A model generated the notes under the pieces. The model saw only the letters and a list, made by a program, of their open reading frames with translations, searched no databases and was not told where the DNA came from. From Nemertoderma westbladi (Eukaryota; Xenacoelomorpha; Nemertodermatida; Nemertodermatidae): DNA of 26,309 nt. The position numbers and the translations under genes were made by a program. The stretch spans positions 1 through 26,309 of the forward strand of contig JAUCBJ010004205.1 of assembly GCA_032718475.1 (NCBI GenBank). The letters are read 5' to 3'. Positions 20,345 to 26,309 of this stretch are shown here, one piece after another. Each line of letters begins with the position of its first letter. Within the stretch, counting starts at the first letter, position 1.

Positions 20345-20960
20345 ATTATATGTGGCAGCGCCTGCAGTGTGGGGTAGGCAGGTAGGTGATAAAATTCACA
20401 ACGACTGAACGAGCAAACATAAACAACGAGGTACCGGTATAAATTTTCCGTAGAGGTGTATACAGGTTAGGCTGTAGGCTGTAGGCTGATAGGTGATAGG
20501 CTCTATAAAGGCGTGAAGTAGGTGTCGTGGTCCTGTCTGCCTGTTGTCGTATGTGGTATGGCTGTATACGGTTAGGCTGATAGGCCTAGGGTCGTAGGCG
20601 TAGGACTGTAGGGTAGGGCAGTAGGTTAAGTGCCATACAGCCATAGGACATGCATGCAGTAAGCTGGTAAGTACAGAAGTATGCTAGTCTAGTATGCTAC
20701 CTTACCTCTGTACCTACTACAGTACTACCGTACGTACTACCGCGCTACCGGACCAGACATGCAGAGAAGCTTATGTGTAGTTATGCATGTTATGGTAGCT
20801 TGAAATCCTGTGAACATTTTGTTTATCCAAATACGTAGCTGGGCAACAATGCATTACATCTTTTATCATACTATTAATTAAGTACAGTCTGACAGTAGTT
20901 ATATTCATTCATCTGTTCATTAAGGGAGGGGGGTAACTCCCCCTGGTGTTTTTTTGAATT
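20345..20960. other. Intergenic stretch with 'taggctgtaggc' microrepeats
   Basis: Purine/GT-rich degenerate short repeats (taggct, gtaggctg, gataggc) run from about 20464 to 20640. The minus-strand 82-residue ORF at 20396-20644 follows from them. No gene recognised. Confidence 0.5.
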
Positions 20961-21180
20961 TGTGGGGCGAGACACGTAGTCGGCGAGCCTTGGCATACGG
21001 TTCATATAGCCTAGCTGTATAGGGCAAATGGGGCATGTCTGTCCGCCTATATGGATTATTGACAAAAAGCGCGCCACACGGGTTCTGGTAAAACGAAAAG
21101 CGCACCAGCCATGACATTCAATGCGCGCCAACCAGCCAACCATTCACCAACTGACCAAGAAATTTTGCAATTATTAGGGT
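20961..21180. mobile_element. Degenerate member of the GGGGCGAGCC-end family
   Basis: 'tgtggggcgagacacgtagt' followed by 'cggcgagccttggcatacgg' matches the left end of the family with several changes. The right end is not identifiable, so the limit given is approximate. It contains 'gcgcgccacacg' (21069) and 'caatgcgcgcca' (21119), the same words that make up the 42-bp minisatellite at 23021. Confidence 0.5.
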
Positions 21181-21360
21181 ACGGTACTGCCTGAAAGTAT
21201 TATATTGTAATAATTTATGAGTTTGTACTGCAGCAGAAGACCTACTGACAGCAGTACAGTATTAAAATATTAAAAGGCGAGCGTAGCGAGCAAATAAATT
21301 TTGCAGAAATATTAAGATTAATACAGTATTAGCAGATCAGTCAGATAGTAGGTCATAGGT

Positions 21361-21835
21361 CAACCAACTGTTTTTAAAAACAGATGTCATTAAATTGCGA
21401 GCGTAGCTAGCAAGAAAATTTTAACATTTATATTAGGCCAACCAACTGTTTTTAAATACAGACAGACAGATGTCATTAAATGGTTATCGTTCATATGCGT
21501 ACCTCTGGCAAAAGAAGCAGGTTACAGTGGTGGTGTTTTCTAACCAAAACAATAAACTAATCTCCACTCGCCATTACTTAATTAACGGAAAGGAGCAGGT
21601 TACAGTGGTGGGCTTTTCTAACCAAAACAATAAACAATATCTCAATAACATAGGGTATTTCATACTTATAGTCTTATTTTTGCAATACGAAAATACCAGA
21701 GGTACGCATATGAACTATAACTCATTAAATTGCGAGTGTAGCGAGCAAGAAAATTTTAACATTTATAGTAGGCCAACCAACTGTTTTTAAATATAGAATA
21801 TGATTATGGATTAAATTGACAGCGTAGCGAGCATG
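21361..21835. repeat. 78-bp tandem repeat interrupted by a MITE
   Basis: 'caaccaactgtttttaaa' occurs at 21361, 21439 (78 bp later) and 21774. Each unit continues into 'tcattaaattgcgagcgtag' then 'c(g/t)agcaagaaaattttaac'. The second unit is split at 'tcattaaat' by the element at 21482-21721. A further 'agcgtagcgagca' at 21821 and one at 21279 are outlying pieces. Confidence 0.8.
21482..21721. mobile_element. Nested 240-bp MITE with TIRs and target duplication
   Basis: TIR core GTTCATATGCGTACCTCTGG (left, 21489-21508) is perfectly complemented on the right (21696-21715), with looser matches continuing to both ends (26 bp, one mismatch). TCATTAAAT flanks both sides (21473-21481 and 21722-21730), an 8-9 bp target duplication that fits hAT-like or Mutator-like elements. 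The interior holds two copies of the CAGGTTACAG repeat also found inverted at 10020-10140. Confidence 0.85.
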
Positions 21836-21881
21836 AGAATGTGGTTTTATATGGGTTTGAACAATTGAAACAACTCACAGA

Positions 21882-22790
21882 CCAGGTTGGAATTCATGCT
21901 GCAAAACTCGGACGCGTACCTGCGCGAATGACCGCAAACCAGATGCGCGTTGCGCGTTTGGGTGAGACAGGTGCGCGTTCGGGTGTGAGACAGGTGCACG
22001 TTGCGCCTCAGCGCGCAGCTCTGCCTCTGATGCGCACCACAAATTAATTGAAATCACGAAAATACACAAAAAAATTTCGCTCGCTTCGCTCGCATTAGTT
22101 TCTCATTTACAATTCTTCAAACAGTCAAATCACTTCACCATAATACTGTAATACCGGCAACCGGAGCTGAATTTGTCTATTTATTTTAACTACAGTACTC
22201 TATTGTTGTATTGTTATTAGGTCTATGCTATGCCGATGTTACGTTAGTAAACAGGTAAAGTCAGAAAGTAACAATGTATTATAAGTATGACTTAATTATA
22301 AGCCAACTGTATGTTTAAGCCTAATTGTTAGGTAGGCCTATACAAAGTATTATTGGCAGACTGGTACCTATTTCAATATTCGTTTTTTTGAAATTACCGG
22401 TACATGTTTTGTTTGTAATCTAAAATAATATTTTCTGTTATAAAAGCAGTGAGCCCGATGGGCCACCATAGTAGTGGATTAAAAAAATATTTTTTAATAT
22501 TAACAATTTTGATGTTGCAAAAATTACATTTATTATGTAAGCCTAGATTCAACGTACAGACAGACAGACGTAAAGATAAGCTTAAAACGCTCAAACTTGT
22601 AAAATAGGAATGTAAAATTGTTCTTATGAACTCTGAACTGTGCGATTTTTTGAGATATGCATGACATGAGCTGCGCGATTTTGTTTGGATTATGACATAT
22701 GATGAGGTGCGCGACGAGCCAATTTCAGGTGCGCGGTGATTTCAAAACAACAAAGCGTACCTGCGCGCTCATGCATGAATTCCAACCTGG
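21882..22790. mobile_element. Non-autonomous hAT-like element, 909 bp
   Basis: Perfect 18-bp TIRs, CCAGGTTGGAATTCATGC (21882-21899) and its reverse complement (22773-22790), are flanked by a perfect 8-bp direct repeat CTCACAGA (21874-21881 and 22791-22798). The 8-bp duplication is the hallmark of hAT transposons. No transposase ORF is present; the interior has GCGC-rich subterminal sequence ('gcgtacctgcgcg' at both ends) and AT-rich middle sequence. The right-end sequence AATTCCAACCTGG recurs at 23200-23212, so the family has at least one more, truncated copy. Confidence 0.85.
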
Positions 22791-22895
22791 CTCACAGACT
22801 CATGCAGGTTAATAAACAGATACAGTAGCCTAATAGGGAAATAGAAATAATGGATATGAGTAGGAAATAATTACAAACGCGAGCGAAGCGAGCGA
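22077..22895. repeat. Inverted pair of GCGAGCGAAGCGAGCGA
   Basis: A 17-nt word at 22879-22895 is the exact reverse complement of 22077-22093. One copy lies inside the hAT-like element and the other outside it, so they are not simply its termini. The word is itself close to palindromic, and related versions (gcgagcgtagcgagc) appear at 21277, 21396 and 21731. Confidence 0.7.
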
Positions 22896-23020
22896 AAATG
22901 TTTAACTCTTTTTAAACATACTGATATAATTTCAAGCTGTCAAGTAGAGTGGATTGGATATGTTGCCACTGCATTGCTACTTGCTACTGTTACATGACAT
23001 ACATCTGTCCATATGCAGAT

Positions 23021-23179
23021 ATGCGCGCCAGATCCTCAATGCGCGCCACACGACCCTGTTGCTACGCGCCAGGATCCTAAATGTGCGCCACACGACGCTG
23101 TTGCTCCGCGCCAGGATCCTCAATGCGCGCCACACGACCCTGTTGCTCCGCGCCAGGATCCGTAATGCGCGCCACACAT
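23021..23179. repeat. 42-bp GC-rich minisatellite
   Basis: Units starting 'atgcgcgccacacgaccctg' begin at 23039, 23081, 23123 and 23165, with a partial unit before 23039. Each contains two 'gcgcca' words and a GGATCC (BamHI) site. The 42-bp period keeps both strands open, which explains the short ORFs at 22954-23184, 22977-23177 and 23077-23280. It is not a CRISPR: there are no spacers and the unit is contiguous. Confidence 0.92.
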
Positions 23180-23199
23180 GTTGAGCAAAACTCTACATA

Positions 23200-23340
23200 A
23201 ATTCCAACCTGGTCTGTCCGTCTGTCTGGTAAATCTTTGAACGCGAATTTCTCGGCATCACTGATTCGAAATTGAACCAAACTTAGTAGGTAAGTAGTAG
23301 AGGGAAAGTTTAGAAAATTTGTAAAGTTTGGTGAAAAATC
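23200..23340. repeat. Fragmentary elements: hAT-like end and hairpin module
   Basis: 23200-23212 matches the right TIR of the 21882-22790 element. 23271-23332 is a sixth copy of the module with ACCAAACTT at one end and AAGTTTGGT at the other, as in the 9168-9923 element. No complete element is reconstructable here. Confidence 0.6.
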
Positions 23341-23892
23341 ATGCAGTCTGACGTCAGCTACGACAGATTGTGATTTTAGAAAATGTTAAATTTCTCGGGA
23401 ACGCCTCATTTTCCAGAACTGAAATTATGGTTGCTTGTAGAGAATCATAAAGTCTATCTTCTACGAAATTGAAAAGTTAAGACATTTAATTGGGGATCGG
23501 CTAGAGACTCCGAAGTAATGACATAGGCCTACCGGTACGGTACTGCTGTACTGTACAAGTACGAAATTGCAGAATAATAATTTATAATAATAATAATATA
23601 ATAATAATGGCTTATTAACGTGCCCCCTTCTAACATTAGTCATGCAGAGGGCACCGTAATCAAATGTATAGTTCTGCACATTATTTAAATACAAATACTA
23701 CTTAATTATTACAAACTTATATTTACAACACACATTAAAAATACAAGGGATTTAAAATTATTACATCAAGTTATCGCAAAATAATTTACGATTATTTAAA
23801 AAACAAACAGTACTTTGATACAGTAATTTGATACCACCTAGCGGATTAATATATAATTGTATATCGATCATATACATTTAATAGCATGGGGT
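23341..23892. other. Intergenic stretch
   Basis: AT-rich, with an interrupted (ATA)n microsatellite at about 23577-23606. No gene recognised; the 77-residue minus-strand ORF (23461-23694) runs through the microsatellite. Confidence 0.5.
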
Positions 23893-24283
23893 ATAGGGTC
23901 CGAGCCACGTAGTTGGTGGAGCCTTTGCGAACTGACGCTATCTCTTAGGGGGTAGGTAAATTATGGCAAATAGTTCATTCAATAATGGTACTGTATGTCA
24001 TCATCGTCGCTACGATTTTGACTTATTACTTATAACTTCGTCGGATTTAAAGCTTTCGATCTAAAATTAGTAGGCATCATTAAGACCACAAGTTTTGTTT
24101 TTTAGGGACTTCCAGACACAATCAAATCCTCAGTCTCTCGCTAGAGGGCTACATGTCTAGATATTAAATATCCTCACATTTTCTTTGCTTTAAACCCGTT
24201 CTAGCTGAAACTTGGCATATTTGTACTAGACCATTAACTGTGTCATTCAAAGGAGGCTCATCTGTCTGCAGTTCACTAGTCTG

Positions 24284-24296
24284 CCGCTAGAGGGCA
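24284..24296 (+). promoter_or_regulatory. CTCF-like core motif
   Basis: CCGCTAGAGGGCA fits the bilaterian CTCF core (CCRSYAGRKGGC). A second, weaker relative, TCGCTAGAGGGCT, lies at 24138-24150 in the same orientation. Binding is inferred from the motif only. Confidence 0.3.
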
Positions 24297-24742
24297 AAAT
24301 ATCTCAAAGTGCAATCACTGAACTAGAACGTGAATGTGCTAGAACACGTCCAGTGTACGTGTTTGCCGGACTAGGAATCAGTCCGACCAGTTCTACCTCA
24401 CCGCTATTCCAGCAAGGTGTAATTCTATAGGACATGCAATACAGTAGTGTTAGGCCCTAGAGTAATAAGACAGCTTGCTTATTGTTTATCTCGCAAAATG
24501 ATTGCCTGAGTATTTAATGGAGATTCTTTAGAATAAATATAGCTAAATAATTTTGTTGTGACATCGACATGGTAAATTAATATTTCAGTATCAATACTAA
24601 AACGTCATAATGTAAGTTATAACATTTCTTATAAATTTGGTCGCCTCCACGCCTAAAATATATTACTTTAAAACACAAATTTTCTGTTAATACCTGCCTG
24701 TGAACAATCCTCTGTGTACCTTTGGGTTGGGGTGCAGATTAA

Positions 24743-24764
24743 GGGGGGGGGGGGGGGGGGGGGG
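24743..24764. repeat. Poly-G tract (22 bases)
   Basis: Twenty-two consecutive G; with the nearby 'gggttgggg' it has quadruplex potential on the plus strand. Confidence 0.95.
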
Positions 24765-24906
24765 TGGAAAGCGAGCAACTTTCCCCTCTTATGATTTATT
24801 TGTGGTGTGGTTAATTTCTTAAATAGAGATTTTGTGTTAGAATTGCTCAATTTTAATTTGTATCTCATAACTGAGCCTCGTGCTGCGCGAAGGCCCCACG
24901 AACGTG

Positions 24907-25490
24907 TTTATATCTCCAATATGGTTGAAACATGCCCAGAAAACTATATACCATCGAAAAGAGAATGAACTAAAGTAAATATAAATCTGAAAAAAAACGT
25001 AAGATTTAAAATATTTCGCTCAAAGGACTACTACTCCGATATTTCCCATTTTCATTTTTCGATACCACATTTTTTGGAACCAGCATGTTAAATTTCATCA
25101 TATTCTACGGCCACTTTTTTTATTTGTGATAATTAGAAATTTTGTAAAAAAAAATAATAATTTAAAAAAATCCACGATTTTTTATGTTTTTTTCTTACAA
25201 AAATGCAAAAATATTCTGAAATAAAAAAAGTGGCCGAAGAATATTAAAAGCTTATTAAATTTCCTTTCATGAAAATCAAAAATCACCAAAAAAGAAATGC
25301 TGAAATGGCTTAATGGTTAAGAAATGGCGGAGGAGTTAGTGTTTTTTGTGTGAAAAAATGTAATTCCGAGATAGCCTTTGATGTTTGAACCTTCCTGCGC
25401 AAAAACTGTCTGTTATACTGTATGTGATAAATATATAATGTCTGTCACTGTCATACTGTATCTAGCAACACGAAAGCACAAACCATGCTA
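24907..25490. other. AT-rich stretch with a stem-loop
   Basis: Contains an inverted repeat: 'tattctacggccactttttt' near 25101-25128 pairs with 'aaaaaagtggccgaagaata' near 25219-25247 around a loop of about 90 bases. No gene is seen. Confidence 0.6.
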
Positions 25491-25493
25491 AGA

Positions 25494-25715
25494 TTTTATG
25501 GGTTTTCCTGGTCGCTGATTTCATTTCTGAGGTCAGTTTTCACTTTTAATGAAATCTAGTCTGTCGTTCGGTCTTTCTGACTATCCGACAATCTGTCCAT
25601 CAAATTTATGGAAAGGGCAGATCTTCTAGCTATAGGTTTAGCTCTAGGGGTTTTCTGGGTCGCAGAATCCATTTCGAGTGTCAGTTTTAACATTTGATGA
25701 CTTCCAAATTCTCTG
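25494..25715. repeat. Spaced direct repeat (gggttttc-tgg-tcgc)
   Basis: 'gggttttcctggtcgctgat' then 'ttcatttctgaggtcagttt' at about 25499 is repeated imperfectly at about 25647 ('ggggttttctgggtcgcaga' then 'atccatttcgagtgtcagtt'), roughly 148 bp apart. Non-coding. Confidence 0.6.
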
Positions 25716-26029
25716 TTTGGGGCTGTCGGTTATATTTTGACTGACAGACATGCGTACAGACAGGAACGACGACGCAAAAGTTATAATACTGATATCAGGA
25801 ATGATGTCACGAAAGAATAAAACCCATATTGCAAATTTTTTAGACAGATAGTATGAATTCCATTGTTTTGGAGACATACTGTACTTACGGACAGACCGAC
25901 AGTTTAAACGGACCTAGATAGCCATATATCGAGAAGTAAGACGATTTGCTGAACGAACGGTTTTCATATTTGGAATCCTGATTAAATTCTGCAAAGAAAA
26001 TGAAAATTTTAACAACCTTGGGGGTTATA
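25716..26029. other. Intergenic stretch
   Basis: Nothing recognised beyond dispersed 'gacagaca' words common to many repeats in this window. Confidence 0.5.
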
Positions 26030-26044
26030 CCCCCCCCCCCCCCC
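26030..26044. repeat. Poly-C tract (15 bases)
   Basis: Fifteen consecutive C immediately before the AACTAAAC repeat array. Confidence 0.9.
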
Positions 26045-26048
26045 ACCC

Positions 26049-26236
26049 CTTAACAACTAAACCCGAAAAAACTAAAACTAATTAGGCCTAATAACTAAAC
26101 TAATACGAACTTAAACCTAATCCCGAACTAAACTAATAACTAAACCAGAACGAAACTGAAACTAATTAATAACTAAACTAAAACGAACTTAAAAAAACTA
26201 ATCCCGAACTAAATAATTAACAACTAAACTAAAACG
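26049..26236. repeat. Degenerate tandem repeat (aactaaac..gaactaa)
   Basis: Four to five units of about 33-50 bp built on 'aactaaacta(a/t)(a/t)acgaact' and 'taatcccgaactaa', with variable internal length. The plus strand is nearly free of G. Confidence 0.75.
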
Positions 26237-26309
26237 TTCATACAAAGCTGGAACTTCTGAGCTGTCAGCTACAGTCCCATTATATTCTTACTCTACATCA
26301 ATAATCTAC

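Larger units (their letters stand above)
23893..24906. mobile_element. Possible larger member of GGGGCGAGCC-end family
   Basis: The left end 'agggtccgagccacgtagtt' resembles the family's left terminus. At 24877-24906, 'ctcgtgctgcgcgaaggccc' then 'cacgaacgtgt' is nearly identical to the right terminus of the 19955-20344 element. If these are one element it is about 1 kb and non-coding, with a 22-base poly-G (24743-24764) inside. They could equally be two separate fragments. Confidence 0.5.

Noticed and set aside
21470-21790. 106-residue plus-strand ORF with an internal peptide repeat (QVTVV.FSNQNNK)
   Set aside because: The repeat is the nucleotide dimer inside a MITE, and the ORF spans both TIRs and target duplications.
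22954-23280. CRISPR-like array or Arg-rich coding repeat at the 42-bp repeats
   Set aside because: Units are contiguous with no spacers, and the ORFs follow from the 42-bp period on both strands.

Overview
This is animal nuclear DNA. It holds two recognisable protein genes with metazoan-type sequences (one of them spliced with GT-AG signals), a non-LTR retrotransposon, and AT-rich intergenic DNA packed with short inverted-repeat elements, tandem repeats and homopolymer runs. The frequent 'taggcct' and 'accggtac' words and the repeat content suggest a marine invertebrate, perhaps a deuterostome. That is an impression, not something the window proves.

Left part (1-8355): a minisatellite, a tRNA-derived SINE candidate, then on the minus strand a two-exon S-formylglutathione hydrolase (esterase D, ESD) gene. 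Its first exon, most of its intron and 528 bp of 5' flank form an 1844-bp unit that is present three times head-to-tail (2824-8355). Exon 2 exists once. Each unit also carries a 396-bp TA-flanked MITE. The duplication breakpoint lies six bases inside exon 2, so each internal junction keeps a remnant splice acceptor.

Middle (8356-15492): a foldback element built from four inverted copies of one module, further short repeats, a 26-base poly-C, then a 4.3-kb uninterrupted minus-strand ORF. The ORF encodes a 1424-residue MADBUB-type spindle-checkpoint protein. It has two KEN boxes, a TPR-like Mad3/BUB1 region, a Bub3-binding GLEBS-like motif, a coiled coil, a 12 x 9-residue repeat, ABBA, ARAxxxSTP-like and LxxIxE motifs, and a kinase domain with its catalytic residues intact. 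It combines features that vertebrates split between BUB1 and BUBR1, and it is intronless as seen here.

Right part (15493-26309): a 5'-truncated CR1/L2/jockey-group retrotransposon with a 3' hairpin and short-repeat tail, then a dense field of non-autonomous elements. These include a 909-bp element with perfect 18-bp TIRs and a perfect 8-bp target duplication, a roughly 240-bp MITE nested inside a 78-bp tandem repeat, several members of a family with GGGGCGAGCC ends, minisatellites, and poly-C/poly-G tracts. I found no other convincing gene there. The two genes are functionally unrelated (formaldehyde/glutathione metabolism and mitotic checkpoint); the region's main theme is structural rearrangement and small repeats.
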